A DNA stretch of 64,000 bases from Caldilineaceae bacterium (GTDB lineage: Bacteria; Chloroflexota; Anaerolineae; Caldilineales; Caldilineaceae), in assembly GCA_022824025.1 (NCBI GenBank), contig JAJEBF010000008.1, positions 1-64,000 of the forward strand, given 5' to 3'. The notes beneath the pieces were generated by a model. The model ran no database searches. It was given only the letters and a program-made list of their open reading frames with translations, and was not told the DNA's origin. Shown one piece after another: positions 28,124-37,541 of the stretch. The position numbers and the translations under genes are program-made. How positions within the stretch are numbered: the stretch's first letter is position 1; each line of letters starts with the position of its first letter.

Positions 28124-28519
28124 CTGTGTTCCCCTTTTCCATTCGCTCAGGGGTCCCGACAACCCCAGCCTGCTGCTGCCAGCCCAACTGGCAGATTCCC
28201 TCTCCTCAGCCCTGGGTAACGCAAAAGAGCCTCCATCTCCTGTCAGACAGAGGAACCGATTGCGGTGGGATGAGGAACGATCTCTGTCGCGCGCAGTCTA
28301 GCACATGCACTGGATCTGGGCAACCCCGTCCGCCTCATTCACTGCCGCGCGCCAAACAGGGAGCGGCCGTCCAGAGTGCTGAAGGCTCGTGGTGGACGCC
28401 GGGCCGTGCAAGGGCGCGCCGCGGACAGCGCGGGAACCGGAATCGACTCTGCGCGGTTCCTTTCAGTATCGGGCGTGTATGCGATTTCAGCAGGATCGAA
28501 ACAGGAGGAAAGGCAAGAA
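28124..28519. other. Divergent intergenic region between bactofilin and VanZ-like genes
   Basis: About 390 bases without a supported gene. It should hold the two divergent promoters, but I could not place convincing hexamers. No RNA gene or repeat was recognised. Confidence 0.5.
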
Positions 28520-28930
28520 ATGAAGCGCATTCTGGTACTGTTTTTTTGGATCGCCGGCATCCTTTTTCCAATGGGCTGGTTCATTCAGGTCTCACCGGTG
28601 GGCTACAGGCTTTTCAACAATCTGTTCAGCCCCCAGTGGATGCATGTTGCCATGCACACCTTTCTCTTCGCTGTCCTGGCCGCCCTTCTGATGCTGAATC
28701 TGTACGGCAGGCTGGCGGGGATGCGCGCCGTCTGGGTCGTGCTTGCCCTTGTCTTCACCGCCGCCCTCCTTCAGGAAGGCATCCAACTGCTCAGCGAGCA
28801 GCGCGTGTTGCACGGAGACACCTTCTTTGACATCGGCGTCGACATGGTGGGCGGCCTGCTCACTGTCCTCGGCTTCAGTAAGGTATCGGGAAGGCGCAAC
28901 AGCCGGCAAACCCATCCCGCGACGAAATAG
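28520..28930 (+). CDS. VanZ-like integral membrane protein
   Basis: 136 residues from ATG 28520, which is preceded by a strong AGGAGGA. The open frame reaches back to 28376, but that part has no site and is not hydrophobic. Four membrane segments are predicted, at about residues 3-22, 43-62, 67-90 and 110-128. The charged stretch QEGIQLLSEQRVLHGDTFFDIGVDMVGG between the last two is the hallmark of VanZ-like proteins. VanZ itself gives low-level teicoplanin resistance; most family members have no assigned role and probably act in the envelope. Confidence 0.8.
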   Translation: MKRILVLFFWIAGILFPMGWFIQVSPVGYRLFNNLFSPQWMHVAMHTFLFAVLAALLMLNLYGRLAGMRAVWVVLALVFTAALLQEGIQLLSEQRVLHGDTFFDIGVDMVGGLLTVLGFSKVSGRRNSRQTHPATK

Positions 28931-29245
28931 AGTCGGCCACTGAGACCGGGAGCAATGGCGCTCTTCCAACGCGCCGGTTTACAAGTCTCAATAGCCGTGG
29001 TCAACTACCAGGTAAGTGAAAGACTGTCTCAGACATGGTGGCGCTGCCACTGGAAATAGCCGGGCCTGTCTGATTCCGCATAATGCGTTTTGGCTAAAAC
29101 GGCTACTGTCGATCCTGCATCGATGGATGAGGCCATCATGACCAACCTGCCATATACACCCAAACCATGTACAATGAATCAGCCAGCGAACAACCCGTAC
29201 GCCACCGGCACGCCGCCGTGCCCCCCAACTCGCGGAACCCTGCCT
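28931..29245. other. Intergenic region before the CitE-like gene
   Basis: The frame of the next gene is open from 29090, but the residues encoded before 29246 are not conserved-looking, with many Pro and Asn. I leave the stretch as probable leader. Nothing else was recognised. Confidence 0.4.
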
Positions 29246-30136
29246 ATGACCCTGCGACTGCGTTCTCTACTCTTCATGCCGGCCGACTCGCCCCGTAAAA
29301 TCGTCAAGGGCGCCGGACTTCCCGCCGACGCGATCATCGCCGACCTCGAAGACGCGGTCGCGCCCAGCCGCAAACATGAGGCCCGTTCGCTCCTCGTCGA
29401 GGCGTTTCACGGCCTGCCGCAGGAGGGCCCTCTGCGCTGCATCCGCATCAACCCCGTCAACAGCCCGTACTGGCCCGATGATCTGCTCGAGACCTTCACC
29501 GCTAGACCCCAGGCCTACGTGATCCCGAAAGTCGAGTCCGCGGCCGACCTGCAACTCGTGAACGGGGAGCTGAACCGACTGGAGGACAAAGCTGGGGTAC
29601 CCAACGGGACTGTGCGGCTGTTGGCAATCGTGGAAAGCGCCGCAGGGGTGATCAATCTGCGCGACATCGCCGGCGCCGACCGCAGGCTCGCGGCGCTGGC
29701 CTTCGGCGCCGAAGACTTCGCCGGCAGTATCGGCGCCCGGCGCTCACGCGAGGGATGGGAAGTCTATTACGCCCGCAGCGCCGTCGTGACCGCCGCGGCC
29801 GCCTTCGGTCTCCAGGCGATCGACACGGTCTATACCGACCTGAATGACAAGACCGGTCTCGCTCAAGAGTGTCAGGATGTGAAGGATTTGGGTTTCCGAG
29901 GCAAACTGGCCGTCCATCCCGTGCAGGTGGACGTCATTAACCGTGCCTTTACCCCGGACCTCTCAGAGGTGGCTGCCGCAAGGCGGCTGATCGCGGTATT
30001 CGAGGCACACCAGCGCGCAGGCCAAGGCGTATGCGTCCTCGACGGCAGAATGGTGGATATGCCCATGTTCCGCGCCGCTAAGGACCTGCTAGCCAGGGCA
30101 GACTATGCGCCCGAGCAGGGCCGCAAGAAAACGTAA
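29246..30136 (+). CDS. HpcH/HpaI aldolase/citrate lyase family (CitE-like) CoA ester lyase
   Basis: 296 residues. The TIM-barrel family hallmarks are visible: LFMPADSPRKIVKGAGLPADAIIADLEDAV at the start (residues 7-36, with the metal-binding Glu-Asp), RINPVNSPYW with the CoA-side Arg, VESAAGVINL with the catalytic/metal Glu, and AFGAEDFAGSIGARR. The C-terminal segment GKLAVHPVQVDVINRAFTP is also typical. Relatives cleave malyl-CoA, citramalyl-CoA or citryl-CoA. No CitD/CitF partners are present, so a stand-alone malyl- or citramalyl-CoA lyase is plausible. ATG 29246 has no good ribosome site, and upstream in-frame ATGs exist, so the start is uncertain. Confidence 0.85.
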   Translation: MTLRLRSLLFMPADSPRKIVKGAGLPADAIIADLEDAVAPSRKHEARSLLVEAFHGLPQEGPLRCIRINPVNSPYWPDDLLETFTARPQAYVIPKVESAADLQLVNGELNRLEDKAGVPNGTVRLLAIVESAAGVINLRDIAGADRRLAALAFGAEDFAGSIGARRSREGWEVYYARSAVVTAAAAFGLQAIDTVYTDLNDKTGLAQECQDVKDLGFRGKLAVHPVQVDVINRAFTPDLSEVAAARRLIAVFEAHQRAGQGVCVLDGRMVDMPMFRAAKDLLARADYAPEQGRKKT

Positions 30137-30163
30137 AAGGAGAGTAGGAATCCGGTCCCCTCT

Positions 30164-30610
30164 CTACTTCCGAACCGGCCGCAAACCCAGATACACTTCC
30201 CGCCCGCCAAGCGTCTGTAGAATCGTGCGCGCCGGCTTCCACGGAATGAGTTGATTCAGCTCAGACGGGCTCAACGGCGTATTGTTGTTGGCCAGAAATA
30301 CGCGAAAACATGCCGCGATGAGCGAAAGATGTTCGTTGATGTAATCGGGATCCTTCGTGCAACGGCTGCGCAAACACTCCCACAGAGCATCTGTGCGGTG
30401 AACCTCTCCTGTCTCCGGGTCGATCCAGTCCACATCTTCCGTGTTTCTGTGATCCTGAAACCTGTCCCTGCATTCCGTGCACAGCTGATCGCGCAGGTAC
30501 AGTCGGAAATTGAGCCCGCTCTGCTCCCACCACGTATAGTCGATGTGAAACTTCGTGTTCACATCCGGTCGAAACCACGTCAGTTTCTGCCTAACCGCTG
30601 CCGCTGTCAT
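30164..30610 (-). CDS. Unrecognised protein, second gene of a two-gene unit
   Basis: 148 residues rich in Trp, Asp and Arg. One Cys-x-x-Cys-x-x-x-Phe (CTECRDRF, about residue 44) and two further Cys near residues 78 and 84 could make a small metal site. The C-terminal part, with SPSELNQLIPWKPARTILQTLGG, resembles a compact helical module. No membrane segment is seen. It follows the larger unknown gene on the same strand after a 65-base gap; GGAGGG lies about 12 bases ahead of the start. I do not assign a function. Confidence 0.6.
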   Translation of the reverse strand: MTAAAVRQKLTWFRPDVNTKFHIDYTWWEQSGLNFRLYLRDQLCTECRDRFQDHRNTEDVDWIDPETGEVHRTDALWECLRSRCTKDPDYINEHLSLIAACFRVFLANNNTPLSPSELNQLIPWKPARTILQTLGGREVYLGLRPVRK

Positions 30611-30675
30611 CGTCTATCTGTCCCTCCTCTTTTATCAAGTACCGGTGAAGAGCCCAAACCAGTGGCGTCACTTCC

Positions 30676-32409
30676 TCACCTTACCTTGAAGAAGCCGTCT
30701 CCCGCATCTTCGAAGCGCGGGTTGCTGATCAATGTGTAAAAGATGGGGCCCGGAGGACAGCGCCAGAACATGTTTACCGCACTGTAGATCGTCTTAACAT
30801 GCGCGGTGCCCTGGGGATTCAGTTTCGTGATCTCCGGCACAATCATCTCTACGATCTGCTCCAGCGCAGCGTCGTTCCCCTCAAAGCCAGCGTTAAACGC
30901 TTCCAGCCCCTCCCGGTCTTCAGATGTGACAATGACATGCTCATCGTACTCACAGGAGATCTGCACCTTGTTCATCTCAAAACCGAAAAGCCGCTGGTCG
31001 GCGTCCACTTTCGCAATGCGGCTCCACTCCCTCCTCATCCTGCGCGGGCGGAAGTCGATGACGACCTCATCCTGCTCTCCCGTGCGCTCCAGTGTGATCA
31101 ACGCGCTTACCGGCAGGTTGTGCGCCGCCATCCAATCCTTCAGCCCGCAAACGTAGCGCCCGTTGCGCACTACCCAGGCCGTGTAACGGTTCCCCCAACG
31201 GCCGTCGACCACGGTCACCATCGAACGCTCCTGCGCGCTTTGGGGGAATATCCCGCTCGTACGGCTGCTGAGCGGCAACGTGCCGTACAGCCAGTGGGGG
31301 AATGTCAGCGTGAAACTGACGTTGGGGACGACCGACGAAACCGGCGCGCTCGCAGCGCTCTCACCCCATTCGTCATCCAGCTCCCATTCCATTTGCAACA
31401 GTTCCACACTCAGAAGAGACCGGCTATAGCGGCTCAGGTTGGGCTGCAGAAGCGGCGGCGGCGTCAGCGCCTCCGGCGGTTCCAACCGCCCCAAAAACCA
31501 GAGCGGTCCGCGGCCGCTCCCTACCTGGTCGAAGCGGTCGTCGCCGCTCAGCGCATGATCCAAGCTGATCACCTGCATCGCCTCCGACACATCCTCCGCC
31601 TGCAAATCGAGTTCCGGCAGAAGCTCCTCCGTCGCCATTGGCCGGTTCTGCATCTCAAGCAACGCCTCGGCAATGTTCAAATGTCCTACATGAACCTCGG
31701 CAAGCATGTCGGCAAGCAGCCAGTATTCGTCAATTTGCACGAAATCTTCGTTTCGATCACCGTCTTCCAGAGTAAAGAGCAGACTTTCTTCAATTTCATC
31801 CCGGTACAGTGAATGGATCTCTTCCGCCGACAGAAGAGCTTCCTCATCGCCTGCCGAGTGGCCGTTCGTGCCATTGAGCCTGTGCCCTGTCTGCAGGTTC
31901 GCGGCAAATTCACGCGTCTCGTCCGTATCCGCAAAGCCGACACTGATGACATCGAACGCGCCATGCTCCGGGTTCTGGCCGGCGCGAGTCTCCAATACCT
32001 CGCCTACCACAAAGTCCATGGCGGGAAATATGAGCGTCTCCCCGACTTCATAGGGGTTCTTGGGCTGATAGACTTCGCCCTTCTTCAGCTCCGATTCCAT
32101 CCGCGCCGTCTCGCGACGCTGGTATTCCTGGATCAGGCGCAGAGCGAGTTGACCGGTCGTCATCGGAGACTCTGCATCCAGGATCAATTCATGGATAAAG
32201 TCCAGGTCTTCGCTGGTAACGCGGAACTGATCACGCCAAAATGAAGCAGTTTGGGTCCTTCGCAACAGCACGTCTTCCTCCTCCTGAAAAAGCAGGCCCC
32301 GCGCCTGCGCCGTTCTCCTGTGCGGCTTCTTCCCATTCGGGGCAAAAAGCGCTGACAAAGTCTTCTCGCGCTCCCGGCGCACTCGGGCAGAGCCGGTCTG
32401 CCGGGTCAA
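30676..32409 (-). CDS. Unrecognised acidic protein of 577 residues
   Basis: The start is TTG 32409, which has no clear ribosome site, so the true start may differ. The N-terminal 60 residues are basic. A long acidic region follows, with repeated helix-like segments such as DFIHELILDAESPMTTGQLALRLIQEY and LLADMLAEVHVGHLNIAEALLEM. Both resemble winged-helix or regulatory modules. The C-terminal half has beta-rich stretches and ends with a helix-rich domain. No nuclease, ATPase or membrane motif is visible. It is probably cotranscribed with the 148-residue protein downstream and could be a lineage-specific DNA- or RNA-associated factor. Confidence 0.6.
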   Translation of the reverse strand: MTRQTGSARVRREREKTLSALFAPNGKKPHRRTAQARGLLFQEEEDVLLRRTQTASFWRDQFRVTSEDLDFIHELILDAESPMTTGQLALRLIQEYQRRETARMESELKKGEVYQPKNPYEVGETLIFPAMDFVVGEVLETRAGQNPEHGAFDVISVGFADTDETREFAANLQTGHRLNGTNGHSAGDEEALLSAEEIHSLYRDEIEESLLFTLEDGDRNEDFVQIDEYWLLADMLAEVHVGHLNIAEALLEMQNRPMATEELLPELDLQAEDVSEAMQVISLDHALSGDDRFDQVGSGRGPLWFLGRLEPPEALTPPPLLQPNLSRYSRSLLSVELLQMEWELDDEWGESAASAPVSSVVPNVSFTLTFPHWLYGTLPLSSRTSGIFPQSAQERSMVTVVDGRWGNRYTAWVVRNGRYVCGLKDWMAAHNLPVSALITLERTGEQDEVVIDFRPRRMRREWSRIAKVDADQRLFGFEMNKVQISCEYDEHVIVTSEDREGLEAFNAGFEGNDAALEQIVEMIVPEITKLNPQGTAHVKTIYSAVNMFWRCPPGPIFYTLISNPRFEDAGDGFFKVR

Positions 32410-32568
32410 TCAATCGTCGCAAACAGTCGGGCCGCAGAGCAGGTTCTATCCATCCCGTCCTACGCTCCTCGCCGCCGCGGCAACGACTGCGCAGCCCAAA
32501 AATAAAGTATAGCGGTTCAGGCCCTAAAATTCAAGAACGCGCCAAACTGAATCGTGACTCGCCTCTGC

Positions 32569-34770
32569 TCAACCGCCGGCTACCAGCATCAGACGCGCCA
32601 GTTCGACCTCCGGCTCCCATACACCCAGCTCGACCGTCGGGCGCAGCGTCGCCGAGTCGTACACGACCAACCGCAACGTATATTCGCCCGCCCCGAGTTC
32701 AGCCGGGATGGCAACGTAGAAGACGGTGTCTACCGGCTCCTCCGCGGCCCAGCGGCCTGTGCGCCGGTGGCGCGAATCCAGTAGCAAGGCATCTTTCTGA
32801 TAGACGCGCCCGCCCGCGGGATCATGCAGTCGCAAGGAGATCGAATAGTCGGTTTCCAACCCTGGCGCCGTCTGCCATCGCAACGCCACCCATAAGGCGC
32901 GTGCCTCTCCCAGGTTGAGCGTCTCTTCGGTTGGCAGCTGCGCTTGGCCTTCCCCAGCCGCCAGCCCGTGCAGCGATATGCCGCCGTCATAATCAACTGT
33001 CCGCGGCTCCACATACTCGAAAAAGGTCCACGGACGATCCAACGCCATCTCGCCAAAGGTGTGAATCTGATAGCTGCCATACGCCTCAGTGCCCACATAC
33101 TTTCCATACTTGCCAAGCAGTGCGACCGCATGTTGCTCGGCAAGTATGTCTCCGCTGATGGCATCGCGGTTCCAGTCTACAAGCTTCACCGTCGCTGGAT
33201 TCTCCATCGCTCCCAGCGCCGATTCCAGTTCCTGCGCAAGGTAGGGCGCGCTCGCCGGAATCACATCGGCAGGCGCCGCGCCCTCGTACAGGTATTGGAA
33301 ACTGAAGTGCTCGCTGATTGTATAGGGAACCAGGTAGACCGTGTCCTGCTCTGCCGGCCCGTCGTTCAGATCCCGCGCCAACTCCGCCCACTCCGTCTCG
33401 TTCGCCTCATAGACCTCCGGCAGATTCGCCCACGTTCTGAAATAGGTGTGATACGTAAATGCGCCCTGCGCCAGAATCCACCCGGCCGCCGCAAGCCCCA
33501 GCGCGACGGCAACCCTGTTCTCATACTGTCCCAAGGCTGGCGCGCCTGCCCAGCGCACCCGGCTGCGTCGCGCCCACAAGAACTGCAACGCCTCCCATGC
33601 GCCTACCGCCGCGAGCAGGTAGATGACCGGCGTCGCGCCCATCATGCGCAGGAAGTGCGGCAAGATATCGTCTCTCGAAAGCGCTGCCGGCAGCAGCAGA
33701 ACAACCAGCCAGAGCAGCAGCAGCCGGTTAGCGGGCCGCTTCCAACGCCACAACGCCATTCCCGCGCCCAGCCAGAAAAGAAGCGCCTCCCAAGGCCTCA
33801 GCATCGACAGGCCGGCAAAGTTGTGCCGCCAGTTCGGGTCCCCGCGAATGCCGAAAACCAACAGATACTCCCACACGTTGCCCAGAAAGGAGCCCAACGC
33901 GTTGCCCTGCTCCTCGCGCAGTAGCCAGACCTCTCTGCTGCGCATGAGAAAGTGCTCCGGATGCAGCGCAAAATGGACTAAAATCGGCGCGGCAACCAGC
34001 CCGGCAACGCCAACAAACACCGCCGCCCACGGCAGTTCGCGCCGTACCCTTGTCCTGGAAATAGTGCCCAGAGGAACGAGAAAGCTCAGACCAAAGAACA
34101 GAAACAGGAACGGGGTGAAACGCGCCGGAATATACGTGTACGGCAACAGTCCCGTGCAAATCCCTGCCAGCGCAATCCGCTGCCAGCTCCGCGCCCGCCA
34201 CCCCTGCCACAGCAGCGCAAAGGCCAGGACAAGCAGCAAGGGCATATGGGTAACTTTGTTGTACGACGTGCGTCCAATAATCGTCTGGCTGACCGAGACC
34301 GCCATCAGCCCCGCCGTAATGCCGCCGATCGCCAGACCGCGCCACCGTGTCGCCCGCTCCTCTTCATCCTCGCCGAATAGCACGGCCCCCAGCCACAAGA
34401 CAGCAAACACCAGGCCCGCGCTGCCCAAAGCAGTGGGCAGATGCATCGCCAGCAACGTCCGCCCGAACAGGATCGTCGACAGGGCCAGCGCATAGATCGC
34501 CGACGGCTCCCGGCCCTGGTCCACGGGAAAGAAGATTGCGTGCTCACCGCGCAAAACCTGAAGCGCCAGCGCGCCGTCTATCCCCTCATCCCGATTGAGG
34601 CCCATCGGCAGCTCTGCCAACCCCGCAAAACGCAGCGCAACGACCACGATCGCCAGAACCAGCAGGGTCGCCCCGGTCGCCAACCTGAAGTGCCTGAGCC
34701 CGGCATCCGTCAACCCGGCCGCGCCTGTTCGATGTCTCCCTGATGATGAACTCTCAGCCACGCTGGTCAT
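32569..34770 (-). CDS. GT39-like membrane glycosyltransferase with C-terminal beta domain (copy 1)
   Basis: 733 residues. A cytoplasmic N-terminus is followed by about 12 membrane segments (residues about 30-470) and then a soluble part. The first outer loop has the Asp-Glu pair (NRDEGIDGALALQVL) that is catalytic in the dolichyl-phosphate-mannose-type GT39 family. The soluble tail ends in a beta-sandwich-like domain, with ALWVALRWQ, SLRLHDPAGG and the closing VELGVWEPEVELARL. It is paralogous to the gene at 37542-39722 along its whole length. Proteins of this type use polyprenyl-phosphate sugars to glycosylate lipids or proteins outside the membrane. Confidence 0.8.
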   Translation of the reverse strand: MTSVAESSSSGRHRTGAAGLTDAGLRHFRLATGATLLVLAIVVVALRFAGLAELPMGLNRDEGIDGALALQVLRGEHAIFFPVDQGREPSAIYALALSTILFGRTLLAMHLPTALGSAGLVFAVLWLGAVLFGEDEEERATRWRGLAIGGITAGLMAVSVSQTIIGRTSYNKVTHMPLLLVLAFALLWQGWRARSWQRIALAGICTGLLPYTYIPARFTPFLFLFFGLSFLVPLGTISRTRVRRELPWAAVFVGVAGLVAAPILVHFALHPEHFLMRSREVWLLREEQGNALGSFLGNVWEYLLVFGIRGDPNWRHNFAGLSMLRPWEALLFWLGAGMALWRWKRPANRLLLLWLVVLLLPAALSRDDILPHFLRMMGATPVIYLLAAVGAWEALQFLWARRSRVRWAGAPALGQYENRVAVALGLAAAGWILAQGAFTYHTYFRTWANLPEVYEANETEWAELARDLNDGPAEQDTVYLVPYTISEHFSFQYLYEGAAPADVIPASAPYLAQELESALGAMENPATVKLVDWNRDAISGDILAEQHAVALLGKYGKYVGTEAYGSYQIHTFGEMALDRPWTFFEYVEPRTVDYDGGISLHGLAAGEGQAQLPTEETLNLGEARALWVALRWQTAPGLETDYSISLRLHDPAGGRVYQKDALLLDSRHRRTGRWAAEEPVDTVFYVAIPAELGAGEYTLRLVVYDSATLRPTVELGVWEPEVELARLMLVAGG

Positions 34771-34884
34771 TCCTTGCTCCTGCCCGGTCCTCGTCGCAAC
34801 GTTTTCGCGCCGCGCCGCCTATTTCGGTCCCATCCGCGCCCTGAGCCGTCTGCAAGCGCCGAAGGGCGTCTTCCCGTTTGCGCT

Positions 34885-37293
34885 TCACGGGCTGGCATCC
34901 AATTGCAGCCGCGCCAGCAGCAGCTCCGGCTCCCACACACCGATTTCGACAGTCGGCGTGCTGGTCTCAGTGCTGTAAACGATCAGGCGCAGCTCGTATT
35001 CTCCCGGCTGAAGATCTGCCGGAAATTCAAGGTAATGCAGGGTTTCCACCGGTTCACCTGCAGGCCAGAGACTCGTGCGTGCATGGCTCGCGTTCCCCAG
35101 GACATCGTCCATCTGGTAGGACATCCCCCCTTCACGATCGTACAGGCGCAGCGAGACCGCAAAGTCGGTTTCCGTGTCGGGGTTCGTCTCCCACGACAGG
35201 ACCAGCCACAGAGCGCGGTCCCGTTCCGGACTGAAGAGCTGCCGCGCTGGCAGCTGTGCCTCGCCTTGACCCAAAGCAATCCCTGTCAGATCGATGTCAC
35301 CGTCGTATTGGACCGTCAGCGGCTCCAGCTGATCGTAGAGCGGCGGGATGCGCTGGTGAACCAGACGTTGAAGGCCGCCGGACAGAGAATCCAGAAAACG
35401 CTCAACTGGGTTGGACGAAGCGTCCCTTCCCGCATACAGGGGAATGGCCCCCTCCCAGCTCCCGCCCAGGAGGGCATCGAACTCAGCATCGTTCAGGTTC
35501 CTCTGTTTGACGAAGATCGATACGCGCGGGTGGTCGTACAAGCTCCAGCTTTCGTCGGCGCCCTGATCGGGGAAGGACCGACCCAACAACCGCGGCGGAG
35601 ACGTAAAGTCGGCCGCATGGACGAAGCCAAGCGCCTCACCGAACATCAACTCGTAGTAACGGATTGTCATCGGGTAGCGTTCAGGCAGCTGGTCAACACT
35701 ATCGTAGATGCGTTTGGAGCTGTAGATAACGTAGTCCGCCTCCTGCAGCTTTCTGCGGAGGATGTCGTACTTTTCCTCTGCGTCTTCGTCATACGGCAAC
35801 CAGTCGATGTGACGTAGACCGTGGCTTTCCATGTTCATGTCCGGTTCGCCGGGGATGCTCTTGGGCAAGGGGTCGTCCCAGCCCTCCCACAGGATGACTG
35901 AGCCGGACGGCGCGTTGGCATAGACCCATCGGCTGGCGGTGATCCAGGTATGCTCGCGGGCATAGACGCCGTTGACATAGGCCAGCGACCAGAAGATGCC
36001 CCCTCCGACCGCGACAACGTACAGCAGCGCGGCCGGCGCACGCGCCGCCAGGCGCAGTCTGCCGCTGGCGCCCAGTCGCCACAGCCAAACGATCAGGCCG
36101 GCCGCGAATAGCAGAACAAAGGGCAGGACGGGACTCATATAGCGGTTGAACTTGGCCAGAAAGCCGCCCGTAATGCCAAAGTAGGGGGCCAGCCACACCC
36201 ATACGATCAACTCGCCCGGCTTGGCCCGCAGCAGAACGGCCTTCCCCAGCGCCCAGACGCTGCCCGCCGCCGCGCCCAACCCCAGCGGCCAACCCATCCC
36301 CCATCTCAACTGCTGTTCAATGAAATAGATGTAAGGAGCCGTGTTGCGGTACTGGCGCGTGAAAGGAAGATCAGCGGTGCCCCGAACCATGCGGCCCTGT
36401 ACCACGAGTGTGGACTGGATGAAATTCACCCAGTCCAGCACCGCGTAGGGGCTGGTGACCAGAAAGGCGCCAAAGGCAATCAGCAGCGCAGCTGGCGCGC
36501 CGATCAGCATGCGTCCGGCGGCGCTGCTTCCTCGCCCGTCTCGGCCCGCATGTCGGGGACGGTATCGGGTCCGCCAGAGAACAACCAGAGCCGCCGCGAT
36601 CGGTACGGCCAGGATCGGCAGCATACTGAACTTGGTCGAGACTGCCAGCCCGGCGCCGACCCCTGCGCAGAGCACGCCCCGCCAGCTGTGATCCTGCACC
36701 ATCAACACCCCGCCGTAGATTGCCAGCGCAACAAAGGTCGTGCCGGCGGGGTCTATGGCGAAGAAATGGCTCAACTGAACTGCTTGGGCCGTGAAAGCGT
36801 ATAATGATGCGGCCAGCAGTCCTCCGGCCGCGCCGTAGAGCCTGCGCCCCACCAGGAAAAGCAGAAAGATCGTCAGCGTATCCAGCAATGCCATCAGCAG
36901 CCGACCGGCAAAGGCTGTGCCTGCGCAGGTTGTATTAGCCTGCTCCATTAACGCAATGTTCCTGTCCGGGAAGGGCAGCATTCTCGCTGGCGCCGCCAGA
37001 TAGTTCAGCAACTCGCCGGTGAGAATGCCCAGGTAAAGGGGAAAATGGCCGTAGGGAAAGAGGCGGCGTTTGGCGTTCTCCCGGTCCCACATGGGATTGA
37101 GTGGACTGCGCCGGGGACTGCGAAACTCGTCGATTGAAGAAGGCCAGCCTATGGCGGGCGCGTAGATGCAGGCCGTTTCCTTTTCGTCCGGGTGGGCATG
37201 TATCCCCCCGTCCCAGTTGACATTCCACGTGCGCAGCCCCAACCCGGACAGAATCACGATGCCGAGAAGAGCATATATGGCTGTCGAGCGCAT
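34885..37293 (-). CDS. GT39-like membrane glycosyltransferase with C-terminal beta domain (copy 2, divergent)
   Basis: 802 residues from ATG 37293 (GGGAG six bases ahead); a TTG at 37308 is also in frame. An initial membrane segment is followed by a loop with HAHPDEKETACIYAP, the Asp-Glu equivalent, and about 10 further segments to residue about 460. The soluble part contains a segment of about 270 residues that differs from the two neighbours. The last 130 residues share their C-terminal domain (ALWLVLSWE, SLRLYDREGG, VEIGVWEPELLLARLQL). All three genes lie in a row on one strand and are probably cotranscribed or at least coregulated. Confidence 0.8.
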   Translation of the reverse strand: MRSTAIYALLGIVILSGLGLRTWNVNWDGGIHAHPDEKETACIYAPAIGWPSSIDEFRSPRRSPLNPMWDRENAKRRLFPYGHFPLYLGILTGELLNYLAAPARMLPFPDRNIALMEQANTTCAGTAFAGRLLMALLDTLTIFLLFLVGRRLYGAAGGLLAASLYAFTAQAVQLSHFFAIDPAGTTFVALAIYGGVLMVQDHSWRGVLCAGVGAGLAVSTKFSMLPILAVPIAAALVVLWRTRYRPRHAGRDGRGSSAAGRMLIGAPAALLIAFGAFLVTSPYAVLDWVNFIQSTLVVQGRMVRGTADLPFTRQYRNTAPYIYFIEQQLRWGMGWPLGLGAAAGSVWALGKAVLLRAKPGELIVWVWLAPYFGITGGFLAKFNRYMSPVLPFVLLFAAGLIVWLWRLGASGRLRLAARAPAALLYVVAVGGGIFWSLAYVNGVYAREHTWITASRWVYANAPSGSVILWEGWDDPLPKSIPGEPDMNMESHGLRHIDWLPYDEDAEEKYDILRRKLQEADYVIYSSKRIYDSVDQLPERYPMTIRYYELMFGEALGFVHAADFTSPPRLLGRSFPDQGADESWSLYDHPRVSIFVKQRNLNDAEFDALLGGSWEGAIPLYAGRDASSNPVERFLDSLSGGLQRLVHQRIPPLYDQLEPLTVQYDGDIDLTGIALGQGEAQLPARQLFSPERDRALWLVLSWETNPDTETDFAVSLRLYDREGGMSYQMDDVLGNASHARTSLWPAGEPVETLHYLEFPADLQPGEYELRLIVYSTETSTPTVEIGVWEPELLLARLQLDASP

Positions 37294-37541
37294 TCTGTTC
37301 TCCCGCAATGCTCTTCAAGTTCCCTGCGCTGGGGCATGTTCGGGGCGCCGGCCCGTTTTCGCTGTCGCCCGGGTCGGTTCCCTGGAAACGGATGACTGTT
37401 CTGGCATTTGAAACAGTGCCGGAGCCGCCTCCGGGCCCGGTGGTTCAGCTGCCATGGGGGTTGCATTTTGCGCCCTCAGCGAAAATGCCGCCCCTTCCTG
37501 CCGGTCTGGAATCAACTGTTTGCGCCGCCGCCTCCTTCCTG

